Of a DNA stretch of 64,000 nt, positions 45,988 through 56,796 are shown in pieces. Made by a program: the position numbers and the translations under genes. The stretch's first letter is position 1. Each line of letters starts with the position of its first letter. A model generated the notes under the pieces. That model was given only the letters and a program-made list of their open reading frames with translations. It was not told the origin of the DNA and ran no database searches. Source of the DNA: an uncultured Clostridia bacterium (lineage in GTDB: Bacteria > Bacillota > Clostridia > TANB77 > CAG-508); NCBI GenBank assembly GCA_947630065.1, contig CANRGE010000001.1, forward strand, positions 82,840 through 146,839. Reading direction: 5' to 3'.

Positions 45988-46034
45988 TAAAAACTCCTCC
46001 TTTTAACTCACAATATTTATTATTGCCGAAATAG

Positions 46035-46065
46035 AAAAATGGTAAGTGAGTTTTACTCACTCACC
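46035..46065 (-). terminator. rho-independent terminator after the capsid gene
   Basis: Stem GGTGAGTGAG / CTCACTTACC (pairs with one G-T) followed on the - strand by ATTTTTC. It lies 18 bases past the capsid stop, a usual way to raise capsid mRNA above downstream genes. Confidence 0.82.
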
Positions 46066-46082
46066 ACTTCTTTTTATATATA

Positions 46083-47213
46083 TTAAGTAGCTTCGTATTC
46101 TGTAGGATATTTAGTAGGATATTTGTCAGCGTCTTGTAAATCAGTATTTACATATACACACCAATCATAGTTAGTAAGTATAGCAACGCCAACTTTTTGC
46201 TGAACTTCTACTTCAAAACTTCTATCTCTGTGCTGCCAATCATCAACTTGAACGCCACCCTCAAATACTATCTTAACAGGCTTATTACCATTGTTGGGGA
46301 ATATATAAGCAACAGCAGGATTAGTTACAGTAGTTTCATTTGTTTCATCAGTATAAGATTGCGGAATCTCTACTATAGGACTGCCACGGAATGTTCTTAT
46401 ACGTCCATAAGCAGCAATTTCCTCTATATTACGAGGGTTATAAACAGGAGTTGCATAGCCAGGTGCAGAACCAGCAGTAGGACTATTAGTTAGTGCATAA
46501 GTACCATAAATAGGTGCGCCAATAGCATCTGCACCCATTGCGGCAACAAATTCAGGAGCGGCAAAAATGGTAACACCATTGCCATAAGAGCCTGCAACAC
46601 GACAAGCCTGTGCCATTAAATCTGCGTCAAAACCAGCAGAAATATAACGGTTGTTTTCAGGTCTATCTTCTGCATTTACAGAAGCAAGTAAAGCTTTCTG
46701 AATTTCGCCGTAGAGTGCTTCTTGCAAGCCCTCTAAAAGAATTTCAGTAGATTCAGCTATATCTTCTTCACCACGAATATAACGGTCATAATCTATATAA
46801 GCTGCACCGCCAATTGCATGACCACCAACTTCAAAGGTGTTGACATCAAGTCTAAAAGATTCATAAGCACCATTTAGACCAATTTCAGTTATAAATTGTT
46901 TAGCACGTCTACGACCTGTTTTTACTACAAATTGTGCTTTCTAACCATCAGGAACTGTTTTTATTTCTGCAAAAGTTCCCATAAAGGCTTCTACCTATTT
47001 AGGAAGAATTTCAGTATAAGCTTCTTGCATTATTTCAAAAAGGTCGTACTTATTTCTACGATAAGATGCATAGTCACTTGCTATTTTATGAATTTCTTCA
47101 CTAAGTGCATTTTTTATGTCCGTATTACTGTATTTAGTCGGGTCTGGATTACGACCATAGAAAGAACATACAACTAAATCTTTTACTGCTTTTATATCTA
47201 TATTATCGTTCAT
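46083..47213 (-). CDS. major capsid protein (376 aa)
   Basis: ATG after AAAGGAGGTAGACACA, the strongest ribosome binding site of the late block, and only two TAG codons. HK97-type capsid features: N-terminal helical/E-loop region, then VKTGRRRAKQFITEIGLNGAYESF, GGHAIGGAAYIDYDRYIRGEE, and the P-domain helix LLEGLQEALYGEIQKALLA. The A-domain follows with YGNGVTIFAAPEFVAAMGADAIGAPIYG. Position after protease/scaffold and a head protein and before the connectors fits. C-terminus KYPTKYPTEYEAT is low complexity. Confidence 0.8.
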
Positions 47214-47237
47214 TGTGTCTACCTCCTTTCCCTAAAA

Positions 47238-47900
47238 TTAAGCCACAGGCTTTTCAATAAACATTATTTTGAATGAAAGGGTTGTATCTGCGTTTGTATA
47301 TACCTAAGTTACTACTCCATATACATTGCCGATTGCCTCTGACGGGTCTCCACCAATAACAAGCTTGCCCTTAGAATCATTAGTTACTACTGCATATATA
47401 GGCGTATCAGAATTTTCTTTTAACTTTTTCTTTACATTCTGCCATACTTCAACAGAGGGCGAAACTTTTCCACTACTTGTAGGCTTTAAATCACCAGCAT
47501 CGTCATACATAACAGTATTAGTACAAATTCTCATACCAGGCTCAACAAAACCTATACGGGGTAGATATTCACCACAAATCATGCAGAAGTTTCTACGTCC
47601 AGGTGTAAATTGATTATAAATTTTTTCAGTTGAGTAGTTAATACCCATTTTATAACCTTTATCACATAATTCTTTAGTAGGAATAGTAACAATTCCCTAA
47701 TCTTTTACAACTACTAAAAATGCACCATTTTCAGCATAAATTTTTTCTGCTTCTGCTTCTGCGGAAGTCATAGGAAAATTAGCAGCGAACTTAGTGGGGT
47801 CAAGGCGGCATTGTGCCTCAATCATACCCGCTCTATTAAACCATACCTGACTGGGTTCAATCTAACCAAAGCCTTTGCAATCAAATTCTTTAAGTGCCAT
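47238..47900 (-). CDS. head structural protein / capsid accessory (220 aa)
   Basis: Start ATG overlaps the scaffold stop (TAATG). MALKEFDCKGFGQIEPSQVWFNRAG, a beta-rich body with FCMICGEYLPRIGFVEPGMRIC (Cys pair, zinc-ribbon-like) and a C-terminal beta domain with YAVVTNDSKGKLVIGG. Encoded between scaffold and capsid, a typical slot for head decoration or capsid cement proteins. Three TAG codons in frame. Confidence 0.62.
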
Positions 47901-49537
47901 TAATAATTACCTCCTTGTCTCTTTTTGTAATTATATAATATCTTCTCTGCACCATTCATCGGCTCATTTTTATCAGAACCTAAATCAGTGCTAATCTTGT
48001 GGTAGAAATTAGTTTCAGTATCTTTTCTACTAAAGATAGAAGGACTATTATCATATGCAGCTGTACAAACTTCTTTCCTAAAATCTTCTACACTATATTT
48101 ATCTATATCGGATTTAAAAGTTTCGATACTATTATCACTTAAAAACTATGAAAATTCATTAAGAATAGAAGTTTTTTGTTCAGTTTCAATATTTTTCTTG
48201 AAACCATTAAGTTTTTCGTTCTCTATATTAAGGTGTTGTATTTGAGCCTCTAATACAGTTTTTTCCTACTTTAATTGTTCAATTTCGTTAGCAAATGATT
48301 CTTTTTCAGCCTCTGTTTCAGATTCAGCACCTTCCGCCACAGCCGTATCTTCTACAGATTCAACTGTTTCAACATCAGTCGCAGTGCCATTATCTGCCAC
48401 TACGTCACTATTTTCTTCAATGACAGTTTCTTGTTCTTCCACTTCGGCACAATCATTTTCTACATTTTCAAAACTATCTAATTGCTCTTTTATTTTATTA
48501 AAAGATTCAACTATAGATTCATAAGTAATACCAATGTTACTATTTAAAAATTCATATTCACTTTCAGTAACATCAATCAATTTTACTTTTTCCGTTTTAT
48601 CAACTTTTACTTCATCGTTATCCTTAGAATAATATACTCTATAATATTCATTATCCTTAACGTTATAGCAAAGAGCATAATTATCATATATTTTGTCTAA
48701 CTGATAATTGTAATTCCAGTTTTCAATACCATCATATTCAGGATTTAAAATTCTAAAAATTTTATATTCTATTTCACCAAAAGAAAGTTTAAATAAATCC
48801 TTTTCCATTGATATATCCTCCTCCTTTTTGCTAAAATTCTTTACATTATCTATTAAAAATTGCAAATCTTTTTTCAAACTATAAAAAGCTGCACCTTCAA
48901 AACAAGGTTCTGTTTCCATTCCAAGAACCTATAATCCAATAAGGCAGCCATTTAAAAAATGGTAATAAGGTTTGCCATCTTCCCAAATACGCCATTCGCC
49001 AACTAAAGAATCTCTATAAATTTCCATTGATTGAGGTTGTCCAGGAATTAACTTTGCCTCTGGATATAAACCAGTATAGTATAAAACGTCTGCACAAGCA
49101 TAAGTTCTAACCACACCATCAGTATCAAGATAATCCTCCCAAGCAAAATTAGGTTCAGCCATTACTAAACCATAAATACGCCCGTCTGTATTATCTTCGC
49201 CGTGGTCTGAATAATCTGTTTCTTCTTCATTAAAAATTCCTTTAACAGGAGTATAAGGTAAAGATGCAATAAGCTAATTAGCAAAATCATCTGATATATA
49301 AGTACGATTTCTATTAAAACCAGTATAGAAAATTCTTACTCTACCTTTAGACATAACCTCATTTATAGGCTCTAATTCGCTACAAAGCGTTACTTCTAAT
49401 TCAACAGGCGGCGTTTTTTCATCATCAGAATCCTCAATTTGCTAAGAAAATAATTCAGATATTTTAGCAAAGGATTTTGCAGCTTCTTCAATAATTTTTT
49501 CTGAAGCTTCCTAAAAAATTTTTGTTGAAGAGGTCAC
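47900..49537 (-). CDS. prohead protease-scaffold fusion-like protein (545 aa)
   Basis: GTG start 8 bases after AGAGGTGAAAAAT. Residues 45-215 contain GRVRIFYTGFNRNRTYIS, LPYTPVKGIFNEEETDYSDHGE, ADVLYYTGLYPEAKLIPGQPQSMEIY and GLQVLGMETEPCFEGAAF, a pattern I associate with head-maturation protease-type proteins of Firmicutes phages. Residues 355-425 are strongly acidic (VEEQETVIEENSDVV-like), then a coiled coil (EIEQLKQEKTVLEAQIQHL) typical of scaffolds. Likely cleaves itself and head proteins while guiding capsid assembly. Catalytic residues not assigned with certainty. Confidence 0.7.
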
Positions 49538-51039
49538 TCATTTTTCACCTCTGTTTCATCAGTATTTTCAGATTCCTAAGCTGATTCTTGGGAATCCTGT
49601 TCAGTCTATCTATCCTATCCATCAGAACTCTATCCTTTAGTTTCACCCATTGGCTCACCTGATTTTTTACCTGACTATGTATAAGAAGATTGTAGAGGTT
49701 TAAGAATTTCATCAAGTTCAAGTAAATCATTTTCTAACATTTTGAGATTAGAAAGATTTGTCTGGTCTAAACCAGTTGATAGAATAGGAGTCAAGAAACT
49801 ATAGCCTAATGTAGCTAAATCTCTTGCACGAGTAGTATAATCTGAACTATTATAATAACTAAGTGGTAAAATTATAAGTTTAAATCTAACTTTTTTATTT
49901 TCAAACTTATAATTTAATAAAGTAGTAAAGAAATGTGCAAATCTAAGTCCAAGAATCATTGTTAAGGCAATATCATTATTAGTAGAATAAGCAAGTCCAG
50001 CTTCTGTTGTTGAAAAGAAAAATTCTTTTGACATGCCCGCAGATTCATAAATCAAATTCTGAACATCAGTAACCTCTGTCTTTTCATCATCTGAACTACT
50101 TAGGTCTAATAGGTCAATATTACAATAAGTAGTTAATACATCAATGTCAGGATTATCAACAAGCATTTCTAATGCGCCGTTATGCATTAGTTCAGCCTCA
50201 TCTGGTTCAAAAACCAAATCCAGTCCTTCTGTGCCGACTTTCTAAACTAAAATTCGTTTTAATGCTTGTAAATTTCTTTGTTTATCAATGTCCTTATAAT
50301 CATCAAGGTCATCTAATAGTGGAATCAAATCTAAGAAAAACGGCTTTTCTTCAAAATATGAAAAATAAATTCCTTGCTCCGCTGGCAAAAAAATCCATTT
50401 CTTACCTTTGTCACTTATATAAGACTTATATGCTTTCTAAATAAATTTAGGATATGTTTTAAGAATTTCTTCTCTAATATCATCATCTCTAATTTTTTTG
50501 AAGAAGTCTAAATTAAATTCTACAATATCAACATCTTGCGCGTTCTTAAAACGGCTGCGGCAATAATCAAAAGGTAAATCCTAAATTACTACATTATCAC
50601 CATCTTCAATTATTAGACCATAATATGCTCCTTTTGTAAAAACTTCTTTGGCAAAAAGCGCACATTTTCTCTCTATCTAAAAAGTAGTACAAAAGTCAGA
50701 GGCATTATAATATGTTTGCGCTATCTTTTTATCTGAAATAACATCTTTTCTATTTTTAAGATAAGGTACAAGAATCCAAGAGTAAGTTAAAAAAGTTGAA
50801 TAATGTAATATAATTCTCTTATATAAACCATTAGTTTGAAAGAAGAACTCACTTAATGCCGCTCTCTCTATTGGATTTCCTTGTGACACTATCTAAACTA
50901 TTTCATCTTTACTGTAAACTTTTTGTTTAGAGGAGAAAAACTTACCATCAGTTTTTCTATAAGCATCTTCTGATGTTGCTATCATTTTTTGTAAAGCCGA
51001 TTTGAATTTACTAATTCTTTCCAAATCTTTATTATCCAA
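49534..51039 (-). CDS. portal protein (501 aa)
   Basis: TTG start directly after the terminase TAA with GGGAGGTGG upstream; the context supports it. Contains portal-type features: IERAALSEFFFQTNGLYKRIILHYSTFL, a helix-rich stem SAGMSKEFFFSTTEAGLAYSTNNDIALTMI and a long C-terminal Gln/Ser/Glu-rich tail in which many Gln residues are encoded by TAG. The portal forms the dodecamer DNA channel that binds terminase. TGA stop overlaps the protease-scaffold start. Confidence 0.83.
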
Positions 51040-52845
51040 TTATTGTCCACCTCCCGTTCTATAAAAAGTAAGCTAACGTCTTTCTAAACCTCTATTGCGG
51101 CGGCGGCTTGTTTGTTCTTGTTCCATTAAAGAGATAACATAAACACCCATTTCAAGTGACGAAAACTTATCCTTTGTCATTCTCTTATTTATAGGTTCTA
51201 CTGCTATTAAATTATTAGCTCCCGCTGGTTTAGTTCTTAAATTCATAAGCTCATCAATTAAGTAACTTGTAAGTTGATGAGGTACAAGTCTTTGACTTCT
51301 ATCTTCTATTTTCATTCGCTATCCTGTTTTTGTTGCCATTATTTTTTCATAAGCACTTTTTTCGGTTATTAAAAAATCCATTCTTCCTGTGTCAATTTTT
51401 GCATATAATTTTGAGTGCATTTCACTGTTAATTTGCACCGTTGCTTTAATACCAAAAAGAATTTTTGGCGCATCTTTAGGCTAAATTTTTAAATATTCAT
51501 CTCTATTTATAAAGCCATAAGCAGGATAAGTAATACCTGTGGCATAATCATAAGTAGGCTTAATCATTTCATCAGCCATAAAAATTCCAAGACCATTTAT
51601 ATCAAGGGCAACTTGACGAGGATTAAACTATTTTATTAATTTTTTGAGTTCTATGACTTGTTTGCCAAGGACTTTTTCATTTTCTGTTTTTCCTAAAACA
51701 TATAAGTTGACTAATTTAATTTTAAAATTGCCATCATCTTTTGGATAAACTTTTAGGGCAGTACATACGGTCTAACAACCTCGCCGCGCTACGTCAACTG
51801 AAAGTACATAAAAATAATCTGCATTTTCACTAAAACGTGCCTAATTTTCAGGATTTACAATTTTTCTATGTGCCATTATTCTTTCATAGTTAAACCAAGA
51901 ATCTGATGACATTCCTACGAAACGGCTCATATATTCACGTGCAAAATCTGCCTCATTAAAAGTCTATGAAGCTTTTAACTCATTTATAAAATCAGGCGGC
52001 AAAAGCCCACATTCAACAGGCAATCTATAATCACAACCCATTATGAAAAATTTATTGGGATTTATTATTGCCATTTCCAATAATTCAATAGTTTTGTCAT
52101 AAGCATAACTGTTTTTATCAGAAGCTGACGTAATCCAAATCTAAACCTGATGTGGTTCATTTTCATTAAGAAGTCCATTTGCCATTTTACGAGAAACATT
52201 CAACAGCGGCAAAACAATAGAGTTTATATCATCAGGCACATGGTCACGGAACTCATCTATTATGCCGCCTCCGCGTCTACCACCACGCTAAGAACCTAAA
52301 GGACTTACGACATCAAATTTACTACCATTTCTAAAAGATAAACTAACATAATCAACGCCATATGCACCATCGCCTATAAGTTCTTTTTTAAGTAAGGGAA
52401 AAATATCATAAATTTCAAATAATTTTTCTTTTGCTATTTTTGCTGATTGTGCTTTACCAGGCGCACAAATAAACACTTTAATGCCAGGTCTAAAAATGCA
52501 CATTAAAAACATTCCTAAGATTGAAATAAAAGATTTAGAAAAAGCACGGGGCGCAATAGTACAAATACGACCATGGCGCAATATGGCTCTTAAAAAAATT
52601 CTCTAATAAAAAAATAGTTTGAAATGGGAATAACTGGGAGTAATTAGGTCAATAAAGCAATCAGGATAACAAATCCAATAGTTACATATCTATTCATACA
52701 ATTCTCTATTGTCTTTAATACGTTGTTCTGTGATTAGTGCGCCTTTTTCAAGTTCAATACCATCTTTATAATATTTTTTTGTAGCTTGTTTAACAACATA
52801 ATGAAGAGAATTAAGAATTGAGTTAGGCATATTTATTTTTTCCAT
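51040..52845 (-). CDS. terL: terminase large subunit (601 aa)
   Basis: ATPase-nuclease that packages DNA. The Walker A-like motif APRAFSKSF lies at about residues 97-105, the Walker B GGGIIDEFRD at about 188-198, followed by the coupling region ITSASDKNSYAYDKT. The nuclease domain has YVLSVDVARRG (catalytic Asp, about 350) and VALDINGLGIFMADEM (about 410). C-terminus ends in an Arg-rich SRRRNRGLERRQ stretch. Start ATG 52845 gives MEKINMPNSILNSLHY. Uses TAG; stop TAA abuts the portal start. Confidence 0.93.
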
Positions 52846-52854
52846 TGTTACACC

Positions 52855-53793
52855 TTAATCTATGTTAAGCCTAAATTCTTCTTTCTCTTCATCATCTTGC
52901 TCAACTTCCTAATATCTTCTAAATTCCTACTCATCAAAATTTTCTCCCTCTATTTGTGCCGCGATGGATAAATTCTTAATTCTTTGTTCTATTTCTTCGG
53001 CTACTCCAGATTCATTTACATATAAATAGCGCAACCAATTTTTTATATTTTTAATAGTAAAATCAACTTCATCTCTATTAACATCATCATAATATTTAAA
53101 TTTTGTTCCTATTTTTTCCAAATAAGCTATAACCTCTCCTGCTGAATCAAATTCCTAAGCGTCTTTAATATTTTTAGAGGTTAAATTAGAAAGCTTAGCT
53201 AAACTATCATAGGATTGTAAATCTCTTGAAAAGTCTGTACCTGTTCTAATTTTATTTTCAATTATAAGAGAAATCTTACAAAGTTTAAGAGCCTAATCTT
53301 CATTTAATGCTCCGACTATATTTTGAGATTCAACTAAGCCTTTATGCAAATTTTCTAAATATTCTAATTCACTATCATCATATGATTCTCCCCATTTTCT
53401 AATTAAAAATCTATGTTGTCTTTCTTTTTCTGCTGGCAAAGCATCTTCAACTCTATTTTCTTCATCTAATGTTAAATAAACATCATTATATTGTTGCCAA
53501 TCCAATGTTTCATATGATTTTTCTCTAAAAATTGCGGCGTAAACACCAAAAGCATCTTTACCATTTCCTTTATAAATTTTATGCCATTCCTCTGGAACAA
53601 AAGGAATGTCAGCCCATTGACAAATCTTATTAACTGTATTCCATTTTTCATTTTCAGGAGTCTATGAAATAATACTTGCAATACACTCACGGCATATTGG
53701 CAATGCGCCGCGATGTATTATTGACTATTTACAAGCTATGTAATGCGCCGCAGTTTTATCTTGTCCACACCTTTCACAACGTCTAAGAGCCAT
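52855..53793 (-). CDS. zinc-finger protein, candidate small terminase (312 aa)
   Basis: ATG after GAGGTGATTAA. N-terminus CERCGQDKTAAHYIACKQ... ICRECIASII holds two CxxC pairs, a zinc ribbon. The rest is helical and acidic, with LPAEKERQHRFLIRKWGESYDD and a Glu-rich C-terminal end. Its position directly before terL matches the small-terminase slot, but small terminases normally have an HTH rather than a zinc ribbon, so this is a contextual guess. Confidence 0.65.
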
Positions 53794-53828
53794 TTAATCA
53801 CCTCACATCTTTGGCGGCGAAGGTAATA

Positions 53829-54026
53829 TTAACCTACGACTTGTTTTGCCAATTTTAAAATTTTTCTTCTTCTTTTTCTTGGTAACTAACTAAAAGCATA
53901 CAAAATATTAGTAACATAATCATCAAATTCTTCTTCTTCCTAAACTCCCATCAAATTTCCAAAGCCCATAATTTCAACAAAATTCATTTTCTTAAAACAT
54001 TCTAAAAGCTTTTCTAATTCTTTCAC
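53829..54026 (-). CDS. small basic protein (65 aa)
   Basis: GTG start overlaps the stop of the upstream gene by 4 bases, with GGGGTGAAAATGTT before it. MKELEKLLECFKKMNFVEI..., acidic centre and basic end PRKRRRKILKLAKQVVG, a plausible nucleic-acid-binding helix. Two TAG codons are in frame. It is too short for a family call. Confidence 0.6.
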
Positions 54027-55249
54027 AACATTTTCACCCCTTGCGGCGCAACATCATCATAAACAATAATTGGAAGTTTTAATCTTTTTCTTCTATCACA
54101 TTCTTTACATCTATTGGTTAGTCCATCAACTGATTTATTCTTTTTAATAAAATTTCTGGAATCACGCAACTTTATGCTTTTACAACAAACACATTGTTTC
54201 CAAGCCTTTTCATAATCTTTTGCCAACCATTCATCATAATTAAGTTCTACAGCCTAAATTATTTTGTCCAAGGTCTTAACATAAATAGTGCTAATATAAT
54301 TAGTCTGATGAAAAATTCCCAATTGTTTTACTAACTAATCCTAAATGTCTTTATTGCATTTTTGCTGTTTTTTTAGTTCTAAAATAAATTCTTGTTGAGG
54401 AGAAAGATTCGCCATTTTTTGATAAATTTCAAAAGTCCAGATTAACTCCCACAACGGTGCAGCTTTTTCATCTTCTACAAAAGAAACTATATTAGCCCAG
54501 TTATTTATTAAGTAATATAAATGGGTTCTGTTTCTAAAATTAAAATAAATTTTGCCCTTACTATTCCATTCTTCTATTTCTTCATCAGTTACTGCAATAG
54601 CAGGTTCAGACTTATCATAAAAAGGTTTAATAAAATTGATGTCATTAGAACTTTTTGCTGTGCCGCGGGGCAAAACTGGATAAGTTAATTGAGAATTTAA
54701 TGGGTCGCCATAGTACTTTAAGTAATTTTTTTCAGTACCTATGACTGGATAAAACGAGTCCATTAAATAGTACTACTAAGTTCTAAGCTAAATAAGAAAA
54801 TGTTTTAACAAATAAGCTTTTTTCTAATCAGTAAATTGTTTATTTTTTTTCCTATTATTGCTGTTTAAAGCTGCTTGCCATTTATCAATTTCTTCCCAAA
54901 GCTCTTCCATTCCTGGAATTTGTTTAGCTTTTTCTTTATCAATAGTTGGCTTAACTCTTTTATAGACAACATCATCATTCTAAAGCTAACATTCATCAAA
55001 ACTTGGTGATTCCATTAGTTCATCTAAAGAAAGAAATTTTTGTTTTTGATAGGAATTAAATTTAGTTTTAATTTGAATTTCTTTGCGGTCTACTGATGAT
55101 GTGCCATTATTATCTTTTCCATAAAGAATGTAATTGCTAAGAGTTTCAATTTCAAGAGGTGTTAAATTTGAATTACAATCTATAATATTTTTGACTTCTT
55201 TTAATCTATCTTTTGCAGAATAGATATTGAAGTCTAAATTAAATTTCAT
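54023..55249 (-). CDS. zinc-finger protein, first gene of the late operon (408 aa)
   Basis: ATG after AAAGGAGTGATTAA. An N-terminal helical domain (1-110), then a long helical middle with WANIVSFVEDEKAAPLWELIWTFE. The C-terminus carries QCVCCKSIKLRDSRNFIKK and RCKECDRRKRLKL, a Cys4 zinc site followed by a basic tail, reminiscent of HNH-adjacent or transcription-factor fingers. First gene after the consensus late-strand promoter, so it could be packaging-related or a late regulator. Uses TAG; TGA stop overlaps the next gene. Confidence 0.7.
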
Positions 55250-55537
55250 TTAATCACTCCTTTTGTTATTAAGGATTTATAAGAGAAAGAATGTTAATAA
55301 AAATATCAAAGAGAGAAATGTTATTAAAATTATAAAGAGAAAAAGAAGTTAATAAGAAAGAAATAATATTAAAAATAAGAATTAAGAGAAGAGAATTAAA
55401 AAACTAATATGAAATAGAAGAAAGAAAAGAGAATTTTAAACTAATAAAGCTAATATTTAATAAAAAGAAAACTAATATGAAAATAACTTTATAACTTCTA
55501 AAATAACTTTATAATTTCTAAAATAACTTCTTTTAGT

Positions 55538-55588
55538 TCTTATATTAACACTCGTAATTACTACGTAATTACTCATGTTAATATAAGA
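55538..55588. repeat. inverted repeat with paired GTAATTAC palindromes
   Basis: 13-base arms TCTTATATTAACA (55538-55550) and TGTTAATATAAGA (55576-55588). Inside are two direct copies of the palindrome GTAATTAC (55554, 55565) 11 bases apart, one helical turn, as expected for a dimeric regulator binding cooperatively. Confidence 0.75.
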
Positions 55589-55590
55589 AT

Positions 55591-55618
55591 GTTTAATAAT
55601 GCTGACGCATTATTAAAC
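55591..55618. repeat. perfect inverted repeat / hairpin
   Basis: Arms GTTTAATAATGC and GCATTATTAAAC with a 4-base loop. Can fold as a strong RNA hairpin or act as an operator next to the previous inverted repeat. Confidence 0.75.
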
Positions 55619-55705
55619 AACTATCTTATATTTTTAAATATAATAATAATAATATATTAAAAATAATAAGAGTAATTTGTTGTTCCGAATTATTCTTCTA
55701 ATAAT

Positions 55706-55734
55706 ATTATAACATGAAAAAGGTAATATGTCAA
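55706..55734 (-). promoter_or_regulatory. consensus sigma70 promoter for the late block
   Basis: - strand TTGACA (55734-55729) and TATAAT (55711-55706), 17-base spacer, both hexamers perfect. Drives the rightward end of the 48-kb leftward operon. It is surprising that the late block has a host-type consensus promoter. Confidence 0.8.
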
Positions 55735-55758
55735 ATATTCAATTTTATAAGTAAATAT

Positions 55759-55787
55759 TTGATTTTTTACAGAAAAAATGATATAAT
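55759..55787 (+). promoter_or_regulatory. divergent sigma70 promoter reading into the repeat region
   Basis: TTGATT (55759-55764) and TATAAT (55782-55787), 17-base spacer. No ORF with a ribosome binding site follows for almost 1 kb, so the product may be a non-coding RNA or a transcript that primes or activates replication. Confidence 0.65.
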
Positions 55788-55859
55788 ATTAAGAGAGAGA
55801 GAGAAAAAGAAGAAAAAGAGAGAAAAATAGAACTAAAATTTGAAAAAAAGGTTCAAGAA

Positions 55860-56700
55860 TTTTTTGCCAGGATAACACGTGTTATATAACGAAAATTATT
55901 TGTTAAAAATTTTAACCCCCCGTAACATTTTGTTAATAAGCTGGAAATAGCCTGTTAATAAGCTGTTCATATCCCATTCATATTTTGTTTATAAGCTATA
56001 TACAACCTGTTAATAGATTATTCATAAATCTTATAGTTAAAAAATTTTACTAATTAACAATTTGTTTACTTTTCATTCATTTTAACTTAATAATTAAAAT
56101 ATTTTATTAATTAACAGTTCAGTTACTTGTTGTTCATTTTAATTTAATAATTAAAAGATTTTACTAATTAACAATTTGTTTACTTTTCATTCATTTTAAC
56201 TTAATAATTAAAATATTTTACCAATCAATGATTTGTTAATAATTAAAATATTTGACTAATTAATGGCTTATTATTTATTTGTTAATAATTAAAAGATTGT
56301 ACTAATTAAAGATTTTATGCTTGTTTGTTAATGTTTATTTCATATTTTACGTTTAGAAAAAAATTACTAATTGTTAATATTTATTTCATATTTCACATTC
56401 ACAAAAAATTACTGATTGTTAATACTTACTTAATATTTTCTGTTCAGATAAAAGTTACTAATTGTTAATACTTATTTAATATTTCACACAAATGCTTTAT
56501 AGTATATATTATTTATGTAATAAAACATTTTAAGTATGATTAGATTTTTAGTGTATATTCTTTAATAATAAATATTGATAAATACTTAAACACTAAAAAT
56601 ATATTTTTATTAGCAATGATATTTATAAATATACTGTTAGTCTTTGTGCAATATCACCAAAAAACACTTTGAAAATAAATGATTTTTCGTCACATTTTTT
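55860..56700. repeat. origin-like AT-rich tandem repeat region
   Basis: No gene seen. It contains a GTTATATAAC element at 55882, four variants of GTTAATAAGCTG (55930-56030), a 57-bp tandem repeat with copies starting at 56045, 56102, 56159 and 56216, and a 45-46-bp repeat starting at 56364, 56409 and 56455 around TTACTAATTGTTAATA. Iteron-like order and AT content suggest a replication origin or partition-type site; no DnaA box was identified. Confidence 0.6.
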
Positions 56701-56712
56701 TTTCAAAAACTA

Positions 56713-56741
56713 TTGACATAAAGACGCTTTTGTGGTATAAT
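56713..56741 (+). promoter_or_regulatory. consensus early promoter
   Basis: TTGACA and TGTGGTATAAT (extended -10), 17-base spacer. Followed by a leader with the hairpin AGTGA / TCACT and then AGAGAGGA before the ATG at 56797. Confidence 0.85.
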
Positions 56742-56796
56742 ATATATAGTGAAAAGAACAATCACTATAAAATCGATTAGAGAGGATTTGAACGGT

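Larger units (their letters stand above)
55250..55705 (-). promoter_or_regulatory. long purine/pyrimidine-biased leader of the late operon
   Basis: About 450 bases without a gene between the late-strand promoter and the first late gene. The + strand is purine-rich (GAGAGAA, AAGAAAG runs) at 55270-55500. Two large inverted repeats lie at 55538-55588 and 55591-55618. This layout fits attenuation or antitermination control of the late transcript, but no protein or known riboswitch is seen. Confidence 0.5.

Noticed and set aside
4108..55249. A field of pseudogenes or unusual numbers of short genes
   Set aside because: Apparent stops are nearly all TAG, and joined frames give family-like proteins with consistent starts and overlaps.
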